64,000 nt of DNA from Metallyticus violacea (GCA_030762175.1 CM060846.1:235663512-235727511), one strand, 5' to 3'; positions 34,301 to 46,570 are shown, numbered from the stretch's first letter. Notes: generated from the sequence alone by a model not told the origin. Made by a program: numbers and translations.

Positions 34301-34789
34301 AAATGGAAAATAACTATGCAATTAATGAAGGTGTAGAAGAATAAATTTGAATGGAATGAGCATATTTCTACTTTATAACATGCAGGGGATGTAGGTCTGC
34401 ATTTATTAGCTTACATGGAGTGGTACAAGAACATATTTTCAGGATTAAAATTGTTATTAATGTTAAAATGCTATTGGACATAGTGAATACAATATGAAAA
34501 ATCTTGTGATTTCACTGGATATTTACATGGGGTTTCAGAAACACATTCTTAAATTTTGATTAAAATATTTCATTATTGTGGCAAAACAAAAAAATTTACA
34601 TGCAAATTTGAACCTTATTACAATTACTTGGTCAGGAATATCCTAATAATGAAATACTCATAAAATTCATATGTAACATGAAATTATCATACCTTTTGCA
34701 TGTGCAATATGAGTGAAGTATTGCACTTTTCAGAAAATGTTTAGCTGTCATCAAAAATTAAATAATCTTTAGTAAGTGTAGAAGTGAAA

Positions 34790-35480
34790 AATTATATACT
34801 TCAATGAAATCATATATTGAGTCTTGCAAATCTGATGAAGCACTTTGCATTGCAATTGATTGCATGCAAAATTTAACTCTCCCTCACACACCAGTCCAAG
34901 AGATTCTTTTTAGTTTAGCTATGGGATCACGCATTTAATTCAAAATAGTTATAAGGTGAATATGCATAATGAGGGAGAGTGGCAATAAAAACATACAGTT
35001 TTATTTTGGATTATCTCACCAATCCAGGAGTGAACAAACTTCACCAATATGCATATGGATGTCTTGGTCAAAATAGGGACAATTCATTTACTTTGGCTCG
35101 GTTGAAGATAAGAGATTTGAGGAAATGAATAACTCTTATCTTGTTTCAGATCATTCTTTCTTGCTTTGACAGGGATTCTGAAATCTTAAAAAAAAACTGT
35201 AATAAAATCTCTACTCCTAAAGAGTTTTGTGCTATTGTTCTTAGTGTCAAAAATGCTACAGTAAAAATGATAGAAGATTTTAAACAAATGGTAGCCCAAT
35301 TCTATAAGGGATTAATCAACTGGAAAGAATATTCATAGAAGTGCAAAGAAGGCTTTTGGTCCTGCATTTTTCTCTGAGATACATTATTCTGCTGATTATT
35401 CCAGTAGAGTTGTTTGCCTGTATCATACAAGTCATCACACTTTCACTTGTTCGAACCTGGTCCAAGAAGTAGTAATTTTG
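34790..35480 (+). pseudogene. Broken multicopy ORF (DHSFL.CDRD family), probably transposon-derived
   Basis: Plus-strand pieces: DCMQNLTLPHTPVQEI (about 34,858-34,905), then SDHSFLLC (about 35,146) running in another frame into CFDRDSEILKKN and ISTPKEF, with an open segment 35,141-35,338. The order QNL.LPH.P then GHSFLP.DRDFG.I is typical of a widespread uncharacterised arthropod protein family seen in many genomic copies. Function unknown; likely encoded by a mobile element. Confidence 0.5.
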
Positions 35481-35696
35481 TGAATTTAATGAATAATGCC
35501 TATCCAAAAGGATGAGTAGCAATCAGATCTTCTTAATTTGGTATTTTTAATAATTTTAATGGTATATTAAGATTTTTTATGGAATAGTAAAGAGCTGTAT
35601 GATAAAATATTGAATTGGTTAAGCCATTAAGTGTATGGCATGTGAAGTTGTATGTAGAAAGGTTTTAGAACAGTTCTTATCTATTCCATTAGAATG

Positions 35697-35728
35697 TATG
35701 TATGTATGTATGTATATATATATATGTA
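35697..35728. repeat. (TATG)n/(TA)n microsatellite
   Basis: tatgtatgtatgtatg followed by tatatatata. Confidence 0.9.
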
Positions 35729-36410
35729 ATAACACTAGCTGCAGTTACATGTATCACATTAGGAAATGGTGTAGCATGTAATATATATGTTAACACTAGC
35801 TGAACATACATAAATAATGTATACATATAAAACATTAGCAAAAAGCTGTTGACTGACTAGTCAATGTGTTGGCTGGATCTTGAGGTGTTTATGAGGAGGC
35901 ATCTGATCATTTAAATGGGAATTTTCTGAGTTCATCTGCAGGTGGAACTTTACATTTCTTTAACTTTCCCCTATTTTTCATGATGAAAAAGTTTTGCATG
36001 TATTTAGGTTATGAAATTCTTTCAGCACATTAACCTTTTGTTTAATTTCATGATTTTTTCTCCATAAATGTGCTGCTACCACTGATTTAAATTGCTCATT
36101 TATCTGAAATCCTAAATTTCTATATGTTTTACCAATACATTTTTATTAAATTCTACACATTCAATTTCATAAAGCTCTGATTTCTATTCTCTTGGGATAA
36201 TGTGTTAAGTAGAACCTGGTGAAATGTTATTCTGCAGTATTGTCATTAATTCTAGACACTTTAGACAATTTTGTAAATATCTTATAAACCTTTTTATTTT
36301 AATTTAAATTTATGCTTTTATTTAAGTCAAAATTTCAGGAATTCTAAACAAGCATGTCTTAATGTTCAATGTTTTAAAAATGAGCAAATTAAATTGCAAT
36401 TACTACTTAT

Positions 36411-37745
36411 CAAAACAGCAGTTGTAAATGGTATAATTTGGACACATTCATATGGATTATTGCAAGTTTTATGTGTTAATATTTTGTTGCATATCCTTTT
36501 GATTTTATTACTATCTTGAATCCTGGTCATTTTGAGCCCATCAAATGTTGGAGATCTTCTGGATTAATCACTCAAAGCCACCATTGAATGATGGCCTCTA
36601 GGATCTCCCATTTGTTATTTGGATTCAAACTTGACTCCAAAACTTTCAGCCTTGACCATAAGTTTTGAATTGCATTGATGTCAGGATTGTTTCCTGGCCA
36701 AGGGAGGTCAGAAACATGATGGTAAAGGAACCATTTCAAATTGATTCCAGTGGTATGACACTTTGCACCATCCTGCTGGAAGATGCACTGCTGATTGTCA
36801 GCGCAAAACAAATCACAAATAGTAGGAAGCAATTTTAAGTTCTAAAACCTCTTCTTAGAACTTTTTGGCATTATTATTGCCCTCTAACATTGCAAGATGC
36901 CAAACACCATGCCTTGCCATGCTTCCCCATGCCATGATGCTGATAGGATGCTTCATAGGGGAATGAATGATGTTTAATGCCCATTTTTGCTTCAGAGGCA
37001 CCATAGGCAATTCTTAGTGGAGGTGATGCACTCAGTTAACATGAATACATTGTTCTGTGATGGACAAACCTAATGGCATCATTTTCAAAGATGTTGAGCT
37101 TCATTTTATCATTCCATACCCTTTTATTCATGTCATTTTGAGTTCAATCCTTAAATGCTAAAGCCCACTCCATGCAATTTGGCCTCTGATTTTGGATGAG
37201 ATAAGCCTTCTTTTTGGGGTCATTGCTCATAGACCATTTTTGCAAAGCTTTTGTCTAATTGCTCAGTCAGAGACTTGTAGCTCAGAAGTTCTCAAAATGA
37301 CATTAACATCTTTTGCTGTACACTGGCAATCTTTAATAGAGAGACAGCAGATTCTGTGGCAGTTTTGAGCCATTAGTTTAAGTTTTCTGCTCTTTCTTTG
37401 AGACGATTTTGTGCTCCCAGTTACTTTGTAATGCTTGTAAACTTTTCTAATTCCTGGTTTTGTAGTACTACCACCCAATCTTTTCTCTATTTCTTCACAT
37501 AATGTTATTGACTTACTTCTTTTACTCGGTGACCAATCAGCAAGTTTTTTCTTTGGAGCTATTATTTCTAACTACAGGATCACTTTTCAACTCACTAAAA
37601 GATGTCCACTTCAGAAAAGCTAGTTGCCAACCGCTATTCAACAATAATGATCATACTTGACTTAGGTGCTGAGAGAATACAACAATTCAACACTTGAGCA
37701 CTGTTGGTTGAAAATGCAATAATTATACAACAATAATGTTGCTGC
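36411..37745 (-). mobile_element. Tc1-like DNA transposon relic
   Basis: Minus strand carries, in order, an N-terminal helix-turn-helix-like region (KPGIRKVYKHYK and RKLKLMAQNCH, about 37,450-37,360), a WNDKMKLNIF block holding the first Asp (about 37,105), IFQQDGAKCHT with the second Asp (about 36,770) and WPGNNPDINAIQNLWSRLK near the end (about 36,700-36,640). This is the DDE arrangement of Tc1 transposases. Several stops and frame changes separate the blocks. The ends given rest on weak similarity of cagcagttgt (36,416) with the reverse complement near 37,745 and on where Penelope sequence resumes. Confidence 0.75.
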
Positions 37746-37749
37746 TACT

Positions 37750-38690
37750 CTGAGATGGAATTGTTGAGGTTGCTGTATGACGTTAATGAAACTTGTTTCT
37801 AATATCTATACAGAATTATCAAGTGCATTTTTTTTAAAGAAAATAAATTTTGTATAGCAACATCATAAACAAAATAAAAACAGCATCTGTTCATTTAGCA
37901 CTACACAATATTTATGCATATTTTTTAAGATTAGAAATGATACAAATTTTACAAAAAGTATCCAGAGTTAATGCCACTAGTGTATATTCATTCCCTGGGG
38001 CTAACTTTATGCTATTTACTTTGAATATCTCATTGAAATTGCTGTGGTAATTGAATGACATATGAAATGTTTATATTTGCTACTTATCTTGAAGTTCTCC
38101 AGATTGGAAACCTCTCCTATTAGATTTTTGGATTTTAAATTTATTGATAATTTTATTGTCTTTGTTGAAACCATTGATTGTTGCTGTCTTATCTGTTTAT
38201 ATTCTGTAGTGTACTCTATTTTTGTATTTTTAACACACCTAATTTGTGGTGATTGTGGTTATGGAATTATTTTATTTAATTTTTCTGTTGGTATTTTTAT
38301 TTCTATAAATTCCATAGTTGTATCTGACTGCATTTCTTATAATGTTAAATGAAGGAATGGGAGTTAACAAATTTTCTCCACTTTCATTATGAACTGTATA
38401 GAATTATTTTATAAGTTTAGGAGATTTAGAGCATCTTTTGAATGTTGTTTAGCATTATTCAAAAGTATCATTCACATACCCATACCATTAGTTGCAAATT
38501 AATTTGAAGTCATTGGTGGTTCATATTTCAAAGGAAATCATGAATAAACCTGCTAGAAACAGAGACAGTAATTTTCTATTACTAGACCATAAACTTGTTG
38601 GTAACACTTTTGGTTAAAACTAAAGAAACTTTGCTCTGTCCATATGTTTTAGTAGCCTTGTTCTATTTCTTCTGATTATAAATTTAAGGA
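37750..38690 (-). pseudogene. Penelope reverse transcriptase middle segment
   Basis: Part of the split Penelope element. Holds the YQQVYGL, GLFMISFE and WYGYVNDTF blocks on the minus strand. The opposite-strand open frame 38,062-38,352 is a shadow. Confidence 0.6.
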
Positions 38691-38699
38691 AGGTAGCTA

Positions 38700-39055
38700 T
38701 TTTCTTTGATTATCTCTTTGGTCCAGTGGTTGTCATTGCTGACTGCTTGCCAGGAGGCCTGGCTTAGATTCCAGGCACCTGCTTAGGAATATAAGTTAGG
38801 GAGGTCTGGAGCAGGGTCTACCCAAACTCTTGAGGATAATTGGGAAGTTGCATGATATAGATGTGGCATTCTTATATCTAAAAATGTGTGTGATGTATGT
38901 TTGACGGGGTGCTGACATGATGATCATATGCCTCCTGCAATATTGCCATCTGTCAATATGATCATAAAACAGAGATAGAGGAAGCAAAGGTCATCTGGCA
39001 GGCCAAGGCTCATCTTGAGTTTTAGCATGAATAAGAAGAAGAAAGAGAAGCCACT
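38700..39055 (+). mobile_element. SINE-A inside Penelope element
   Basis: ctttggtccagtggttgtcattgctgactgcttgccaggaggcc carries the A box, followed by B box ggcttagattcc, then the family body (gatgatcatatgcctcctgcaatattgcc) and an aagaagaagaaa-type tail. It separates two collinear Penelope segments, so it is younger than that element. The quoted parts match the copy at 266-606. Confidence 0.8.
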
Positions 39056-40237
39056 TTCTTAACAAGTATTTAAGATTGTTTATATGGATACTGAGGAATG
39101 CTTTCATATCAAAGGACATACTTATGTTTCCTGCTACAGTTCTGATAAAATTCAAGTTTTGTAACTAAATCAATTGCATTTTTATGCCAAGCTTTAAATG
39201 TTTGGAATTAATTAAATTTGTCATTTAATTTTGTTTTTGGTATTTTGTATGTTTGTGAATTAATCCTGTACATTTTCTGAAAAATCTACACATGTTTTGA
39301 AGCATTTGCATTGAAATGTTATTTCTTTATTAGAAAAAGGTGGTTTCCAAAAGGTTAATTTCATTATTTTCTGCAGGTTATACATGTTGTGCCTGTAAAG
39401 CTTTGGTTTGTTGCATATATAAATTGCAAGCATTCTTTTTCTGGGTACAGTTTTTATGTTCTATTTGTTGATTTAAATTTTCATACAGGTGTTATTGTAA
39501 ATGTTTAGAAATGTTGAATTCTAATGAGTTTGAAAGATTTAATGTAACCCACAGATACTTAAATTAATTTCATTTAACCTTATATGTTGCAATTTTTTCT
39601 CTATTTAAATGATTTATTTCTCTGTTTTTCAGTGATTCCAATAAATTAAATGCTAATCAGCAGAACATGGTTCACAACCGAATAGAATACTTAGGAAAAA
39701 AAATTTGTTCTGTAAAATAGAGGAAATTTAATGAACTTTGATTTTTAAAACAAAAACAAAGAGAATGTAGTATTTTGATTTTCAAATCATTAATAATATC
39801 ATCATTAAACTTGTATAGTCTACAGAGAGACAAATTAATACCACATTGGGAAGCTGATGGTAAAACCATTGTGATGAAGGCAATAGCCTTTGAAAGATGT
39901 CTGAGTAAGTGGAACAAAATCAGTGAAATATGAGTGGTTTCCTCATTATAAATTGCAAAATTATAAAATATCTTACAGTGAAAATTTCTGCTATTTAAAA
40001 CTACATTTACCTGTACATGTTTTGAAAACAACATTACAATTTGAAGCAGTTTTTATATAACAACATTAAACAGAATAATTCTTTTACAGAACAGAAGCAT
40101 TTATCTATCAACCAAAAATGTATGATATATGCAAACAAATTTTCAAAAGAAACATTATTTTAAGTGAGACAGCTTTCTATGTACATGAGAACCTGTAACT
40201 ACATTGATTCATGATAAAACATTCTTTCATCATGGAA

Positions 40238-40245
40238 TTATGCTG

Positions 40246-40325
<80 letters not shown>

Positions 40326-40340
40326 TAATAATAATAATTT
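40238..40340. repeat. (AAT)n microsatellite
   Basis: About 33 AAT units with one AAA interruption near 40,321. The poly-Asn reading frame over it is an artefact. Confidence 0.95.
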
Positions 40341-40529
40341 AACTACATATTACTATAAATATTTCAGATACCAGATATCCTATTTTGTTATTGTAATTAA
40401 ATATTATTACTTAAATATAATTTCTGATAATGCTGGCACTTGTAATTCAAGTTATATAGGGTCAACAAAATTCTAGTTGATTGCCTGCTAACATTACCTT
40501 CAAGTTGATGCATAAGTAGTATGCTACTC

Positions 40530-40807
40530 AGCAAGGAAATTTACACACAAAACGCGGGTTCGATCCCAGTCAGGATCAATGGATTTTTTCGGGCGTAAAA
40601 ATCCTAAGTATGGCTTCCTTCAGAAGGGAAGTAAAGCCGTGGGTCCTGTGTCGTACATTTACAGCACGAAAAAGAATCTCAAGCCTGAAAGAATAGGCCT
40701 CTGAGCAAAATTTGTCGGCCGTTTCACGCCCTGAGTTGAATGGGACGCTGATAACCTCAGATGTTAAAGAGCATACATAAATAAATAAAAAAAAAAGCAA
40801 GGAAATT
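40530..40807 (+). mobile_element. Young SINE-B with 12-bp target duplication
   Basis: The perfect direct repeat agcaaggaaatt lies at 40,530-40,541 and 40,796-40,807. Between them is a 5'-shortened SINE-B starting within its tRNA-like part: B box gcgggttcgatcccag, then ttccttcagaagggaagtaaagccgtgggtcc, gggacgctgataacctcag and an A-rich tail. Intact CpG dinucleotides (cgggcg, gtcggccg, cacgcc) suggest it is the most recent of the five copies in the window. Confidence 0.9.
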
Positions 40808-41339
40808 AATAATAACCATGTACAGTGCTCAAAATACAGGCTAGCTAATTGCTCACCTGGTATTAACAGCAAATAAAGAATAGAACAGCAACTTAATGTA
40901 GCATTACTAAGGGTGTACAGATTTTTCCATACTGAACCTTGTCATTGATAACTAAATAGTAGAGTATCCATACCATATGAGTACATCATTTCAATCTGTC
41001 GATCCAATAATGAGTTTAGTAACTTTAAAAGTGTTAGTCTAAGTCCAGGATGTAGATTTTGTCAGATATTACCTGCAATATGTACATTTGATTAAATTTT
41101 CATATTTCATGTTTATAAATTTTATCTCTGGTGATGTTTTTCAGGGATGGTTATTTTTTACATACCTAGTTAAAATAAAATCCCATTTTATAAAATAATA
41201 CATCTAAATGCTAACTCTAAATCATTTACATTTAGAAAAATTACAAATGGTAGCCTATACATTTAGTATATCTACAAAATTGAATTAAATCAATGGAGAA
41301 AAGTTAGTGTACTTATTTTTGATTATATGAAATATTCGC

Positions 41340-41990
41340 TGTGCAGAAGTTGAGTGATTAGGTATCGTTATAATATTAACCTGAACTTATCTTCATTAGT
41401 ATGTAGTTCCTTTATATATGATGGATGTGAATTAAATAATAAAGGTGCAGTAAAAGCCTTTTTGTAACTTGGTCTGTGTAAGTCATGCCTGCATCTGATT
41501 TCTTTACAGATTGAATTTTTTATGCATACTTCTAAATTTTATACTACAAATAAAAATACAGCTAGATTGTACTTATAAGCTGATGGTAAAATTATAAATG
41601 TTTTGAATATTGGTTTACAATGAGTTTATCATTTTGCCCCTTCCATTATTCTTATTAATTATTTTCCATAAGACAAATCATTAATCCATAAGTTATTAAA
41701 GAATGGAAGTAATATACTATTTTTAGGATGCTCTTTCCCTTAAAATGAATTAATTGTCTGATTTCAAAATGTGCTGAGCTTAGTTTGGATAACATGTAAT
41801 AAATATGGTCTTTCCAATTCATATTATTATGTGTCTTAAGACCAAGAAATTCTATGTTAGTAGATTCAATGATTTCATTGCATTCATATTGCATCTTTAG
41901 CTCTGCAATGCTTTTATTATTGGTGTGAATAGTATGACAAACTACTATAGTGCCTGGTGCATTCTTCCAGAAAGCTTCTTAACAGGCAAA
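41340..41990 (-). pseudogene. Jockey-like LINE C-terminal fragment
   Basis: The minus-strand open frame 41,894-41,655 encodes TNIEFLGLKTHNNMNWKDHI, LSKLSSAHFEIRQL and VYYFHSLITYG, the thumb region following the reverse transcriptase core of Jockey-like elements. A degraded tail (DLH-P-like and YY-G residues) runs to about 41,350. Relative of the fragment at 17.45 kb. Confidence 0.65.
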
Positions 41991-42536
41991 GATGGAGCCC
42001 TTTTGGATTTATTGCATTGGTTGGTTTTACAACTACCCATAAATTCAAAAGGATATGCTCAGGTTTTTTTTTTATAAATCCTTTCACATGTGTTTAATTC
42101 TTTGGTTGTTGAATAGTTTTTAATAACTTGATGGCTTTTTCTATTTCATGGTTTTCATTCTAGCTCTTTATTCAAGTTTATCACAAGACCACCTAAGTCA
42201 AATCAGATAACTGCCTACCCAAATTCTATGAATAATCCACGTGTTTAACAGCTCATGATGTGGATAATTGTTCCAGGAAACATGTCCTGAGTAAATCTGA
42301 TATAGTGAAACCATAAAGGGTGTTTTAATTATTTCCAGTCAGAAGATATTATTAATGCATGTCTCATTGTGTTCAATTCCAATTTGATTAATATTGAAAT
42401 TATATATCTCTTTGGCCATAAAATTCATATATAAAAGCAATAAATATAATTATTACTTAAGGCATACTTAATTTATGTCTGCTTTTATTCTCTAATACAT
42501 AAATTCAAATACCAATTGTCAGCTCATGTACATGAG

Positions 42537-43727
42537 GTTAGGTACTTAAATTTCTGACCTAATCATTATCTAGGTATGATAAAGACAAAAACTATATTTC
42601 ACTTTTAAATATAGTTGCCCTTTGTTGCAATACACTTTCTACATCTTTAAATTAACATTTCAATCACCCCCAAAATAATCAGATATCTTGTCTTCAAAAT
42701 AAACATAAACAGCATTCATCACTCCCTTTTCAAACATTAAGTTCCTTCCTTGAAGGTCCTTCTTGAGTTTTGAGAACTGGAAATAGTCACTGGGAACTAG
42801 ACCTGGGCTGTAGGGTGGATTGTCAAACTCCTGGAAGCCACATTTATTCAGTTTCCTTTGCAACTAGAGCTGTGTGCATTGGCACATTGTCGTGAAGAAG
42901 GCAACACTACCACTCAGCCTTCCTCACATTTTCTCTTTGATGGAAGCAGGTAGTGTGTGCATTATGCCAGCATAGTACACCCCATTCACTGTGGTGTTAC
43001 TCTCCTTTAAGTCAATGAAGAATATTCCTTCATGGTCCCAAATGATTGTGGCCATGATCTTCTTGGTTGACTGAATGATCTTGGCCTTTAGAGGGGGTGT
43101 TTTGTCAGGTTTACACCACTCCATTGATTCTCTTTTGGACAAGGGATCATAATAGAGGACCTTAGTTTCATCTTCTGTAACAATGGTTAGTGGAACTTCT
43201 CTTTGTAGCTATGACAGAGCTCCAAAATTGTCTGACAATTCATGTTTAAATGTTCATGAATAATTTGAAGGACTGTTGCTGCTATTTCTGTAATTTTGCG
43301 CCACAGGTTTTCTATAATTTCTCTTTCCACAAGAGCAATGTTTTCAGGAATGAGCATCTTCAAGAGCTGACCTACATACTCTTCATCTTCAATGCTTTCT
43401 TGACCCATTTGAAAAAGTTTGGCCCATTCTTTAACCTTAGAATATGAGGGGGATGTTTCCACATATACACAATCCAAGCCTGTTTAACTTCCTTAGGAGT
43501 AATTCCTTCTTTTGCAAAGAATATAATAACAGCTGGATACTCCATTTTGAACATGTCAAAATCTTCTACATAGCCTTCTATATACAACTATATCTGAACA
43601 ACTGAACACAGCAGAGCATAAGTTACTTGAGCAATTATTTACTTAACAGATAAGGTATGATACCAGATAATGTTTTTATGGATGTGATAATTCTTATCAG
43701 CCAGGCCGGAAACTTATAGACGTACCA
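42537..43727 (-). mobile_element. Mariner element, decayed
   Basis: Length about 1.19 kb, normal for mariner. The ends are imperfect inverted repeats: ggtacttaaatttctgacct at 42,541 against the reverse complement of aggccggaaacttatagacgtacc (43,702-43,725). Minus-strand blocks in order: KEVKQAWIVYM (about 43,480), VKEWAKLFQMGQESIEDEE (about 43,435-43,380), a KKIMATIIWDHEGI stretch with the first catalytic Asp (about 43,065), VNGVYYAGIM (about 42,990), a remnant of HDNA..H (about 42,880) and PPYSPGLVPSDYF with the last Asp (about 42,805-42,770). The frame breaks repeatedly. Confidence 0.85.
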
Positions 43728-43739
43728 TTGTATGTGTCT

Positions 43740-44215
43740 TGTTCTTCTTTTTACATTTAAAGTGATTGCTTATTCTCTCCTTTATATCACCATACTTACT
43801 GGCTTTACCATAGTCTTAGCATTGCTTTGTTGTTGTGATTATTATTGTTGTTGTTTAAGGTTATTATTTCATTGGTTTTTTTTACCTGGTTTACACATTT
43901 GCAGTACTATTGCTGTCACTATAAATATTATTACATGTTCATTTGTGTCTACTTCTATATGGGTGTAAGATTTACATTTCTATATTAATTATATACTGTG
44001 AATAAGTGGGTTTACTGTTTTTACTGTCTTTGTAGTGCTAGTATTAGCAAATTGGCCTGTTCAACATTTCAGACACTCTATACTGTATGATGCAGCTAGA
44101 ATAAAATGAATTACTTTATGCATCCTGAGTGATAAAGTTTACAGCCTGTTTTCAAAAATAAGAAGGGAGATTTCTGATAATATAAAAACAAGTCTGATCT
44201 TAAATTGTTTCAATT
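43740..44215. other. Intron sequence before BIR exon 3
   Basis: AT-rich, no further element recognised; ends in a T-rich tract and ttgcag acceptor. Confidence 0.4.
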
Positions 44216-44219
44216 GCAG

Positions 44220-44383
44220 GCAGACAAGTTTGTTCAAAACGCTTTGACTGCAGTGATAGATTGAAAGATGAGAAGGATAATGATGATCCACAGATGAAGC
44301 ATGCAGTAAAGTACCCCAAACACACTTATGCTGATGTACTCAAGGGCCATGAATTTATTCAAAAAGCCATGCTCAAGAAGGAG
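44220..44383 (+). CDS. BIR gene, right copy, coding exon 3 (second half of BIR2)
   Basis: Acceptor ttgcag ends at 44,219, donor gag|gtaagt at 44,383; 164 nt. The split Gly from exon 2 is completed by its first two bases (G|GC), giving a continuous frame. It encodes the C-terminal half of a BIR: RFDCSDRLKDEKDNDDP, KHAVKYPKHTY and VLKGHEFIQKA. The C-terminal KG.EFI is the usual IAP sequence after a BIR. Of the zinc ligands, the first Cys is Arg (a single base change would do it), the second Cys and the His are present, and the last Cys is His; the conserved Trp is also lost. The exon lies 14.4 kb downstream of exon 2, outside the inverted duplication. Ends in phase 0. Confidence 0.7.
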
Positions 44384-45640
44384 GTAAGTACTGTGGTACT
44401 GATATTGTTTATACTTAAAACATATGAGTATAATTTAAAATTAGTAAAACAGATTGAAGAGTATAAAAGTGAACTGTTTGTTTCTCCGTGGAATTTTCTT
44501 ACAAGCTGTTATGACGTGGTCTGCTGGAGATTACATTTCCAATTATTTCATCTGCAACTATGGCAGACATTTTCAGCAGCTTAGACCTAGCTTCCTGCAT
44601 TGATTCACTGCATCTGAATCATTGACCATTAGTGTAGCTATATTTATAGTACCAGAGCTCTCAGCGGATTGGTCTGGGGCAAGCAGCTGTCAGTTGGTTG
44701 GTGGGAGGAGCTTAGTCTCTCCTGTGCTGCTGCTCTCTTGTGATAGGTTCTTTATCACAAACTTTTTGTTTGCTTAAAATAAATATCCTAAAGAGTACAT
44801 GAATAAATGAGGGGTTTTTACAGTCTATGTTCAAAATTAGGGAGAGAGAAGTCTTTTCATCTCACCATCATCTAATACTGGGAAATTCAGACCTCTTGAG
44901 TACCCACTTATATGGCAATGCAAAGAGTTTCAGTGCTTTATTGTCTCATAAGAGTCGTATGTCCTGCCACTTATAACACTAAAAATGAAATACAAAATGT
45001 ACTATGAGAAATATATAATGATTAAAACTTCACAATTGATTAGAATAATGTGTGGTACTTTTCTTAATAAATGCAAATAAAAATAAAATTTCTGTACCAA
45101 GTGGTTCATATTTTACAGTTCATTAATCTCTTCCAATAACTTTCAAAGAGCTTCAGTATTAATTAAATCCATGTGTATTTCTAAATTAATGCACTTTATA
45201 CCACAAAATGACAAATTACACATGATGCACATTCTTTAATATCAACACAGCTTAATGTTGCCACATAAAAGGTGAAATGAAATGATTTCTAATGATAAGA
45301 AGCCCATGTTATCCTGTAATTTGTTACAGCTGTATAGCAATAAGCAAAACCTGATAATAGCAAGATCTAACAAAGAATTCTTTCATATCAAAAATGCTGG
45401 TGCCTGATGAAACAAGAACATGTTTTTTTTTTGTGGCTGAATTCAATATATATGCTGACTTAAATACATTATAAGGTCATGTTCAAGAAATCAAGTTATC
45501 TTATATTAGCAAGATTTTTGAAACTCATTAAATACATATACCACTCACCTAGATCTGTACTAGCTATTGTTCTGGTGGATATAGTATAAACATTTGAAAG
45601 AAGATATTCTATGACAGTGATTGTTTTAACATTTAAATAA
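44384..45640. other. Intron sequence, nothing recognised
   Basis: Start of the 11.8-kb intron between BIR exons 3 and 4. Short frames only. Confidence 0.4.
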
Positions 45641-45644
45641 TTTT

Positions 45645-45945
45645 TTTTTTTTGGTTTATTTATGGACATTCTTTAATAGCTCAGGTAATCGGCATCCCAT
45701 TGAATTCAGGGCTGGAAATGGTTGATAAATTTTGGTAAGAGGCCTCTTTTTTCAGGCTTGAGGTTGTTGATTGTGCGGTAAATTCATGACATGGGACCCA
45801 CATGGTCCTTCCCTTCCGAAGGAAGCCAAAATTGTAATTTTTAACCCTGAATAAATCTATTGGTCCTGGCAGGGATTAAACCTACAATTTTGGGTTTAGG
45901 AGGCAAAAATGGTTATGATTACACCACCAGGACTGACATAATTAC
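45645..45945 (-). mobile_element. SINE-B, near full length with tRNA-like head
   Basis: Reverse complement starts gtcctggtggtgtaatcataacc, a tRNA-like 5' end with A box, then gtaggtttaatccctgccagg as B box, then the SINE-B body and the gaatgtccataaataaacc tail followed by A-rich DNA. The best preserved tRNA-like head among the five copies; the CCTGG/CCAGG ends could pair like an acceptor stem. Confidence 0.85.
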
Positions 45946-46570
45946 ATGATTGAAGAAAGCTACACAAACATGTCAAATATGCTAAGGTATATACGAAGGT
46001 AGTTAAAAACGAGAGGAAAGCTCAAACATTTTACATTTTCCCAATTTTTATCTTAATTCAAAAATTATTATTACGCATGCTACTGAACATTTTTCCCTTA
46101 CCCAGATAGCGTCCAAATGTGGGTAAAAAAGTAATTGAATTCCAAATAATGTATCACATTATTTTTGGAATTATATAATAAAACTCCTCAATAAGGAAAT
46201 TTACCCTTTCACTTGGAAAGAAAATTTTAATATTGATCTTCTGCTTCCTTCACTAATAGAGTAATGAAAATGTTCAGGGTTCCAGTGCAGAAAAACTTGT
46301 AATGATAGAAAGTGGAACTAACTGATAAATTTTGCAGCAAGAGCTAGGTCCAGTGCACAATACTACAATAGCAGAGTTAACATTTGTCTTATATTTTACC
46401 TTAAGGAAATATGGCAAAACAAAATCATGCATTAAAATATATATTATCACAGACTAGTTGCACAGACATTTAGGTAGATACTCAGGGTAGAGTGGAATAT
46501 TCTAAAAAAGCATAACAAAAATATTACATAACTGGCTACATATATTTACTATGAAATCGCTTGGGCTATT

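Larger units (their letters stand above)
26200..34306. repeat. Right arm of large inverted duplication
   Basis: This is the reverse-complement partner of 1-16.2 kb. It holds, in mirrored order, a hAT relic, an AAT/AAC-rich array, the BIR gene start, a SINE-A, a SINE-B and a mariner/Tc1-like relic. It is the shorter arm and shows empty sites for the SINE-A at 266-606 and the 7.7-kb block at 3.05-10.75 kb. It probably extends past 34,306, matching sequence left of the window. Confidence 0.85.
35850..39660 (-). mobile_element. Penelope-like element interrupted by two insertions
   Basis: Reading the minus strand from 39,660: a segment before the reverse transcriptase (39.5-39.2 kb), then NAIDLVTKLEF (about 39,190) and MSFDMKAFLSIHI (about 39,130), the SFDV.ALFTNIP block. 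After a SINE-A (38.7-39.05 kb) it resumes with FSFNQKCYQQVYGL (about 38,620), GLFMISFE and YVNDTF (about 38,470), where the YxDD core has Asn for Asp. After a Tc1 insertion (36.4-37.75 kb) it ends with GIY-YIG domain pieces (LYEIECVEFNK, about 36,170; HEIKQK-like residues, about 36,045). Order and strand are collinear, so one element was split twice. It is inactive. Confidence 0.7.

Noticed and set aside
40204..40476. 90-codon Asn-rich frame
   Set aside because: It spans the (AAT)n microsatellite and has no other support.
45870..45945. Possible tRNA gene on the minus strand
   Set aside because: It has A and B boxes but is continuous with the SINE-B body and does not keep a full cloverleaf; it is a SINE head.
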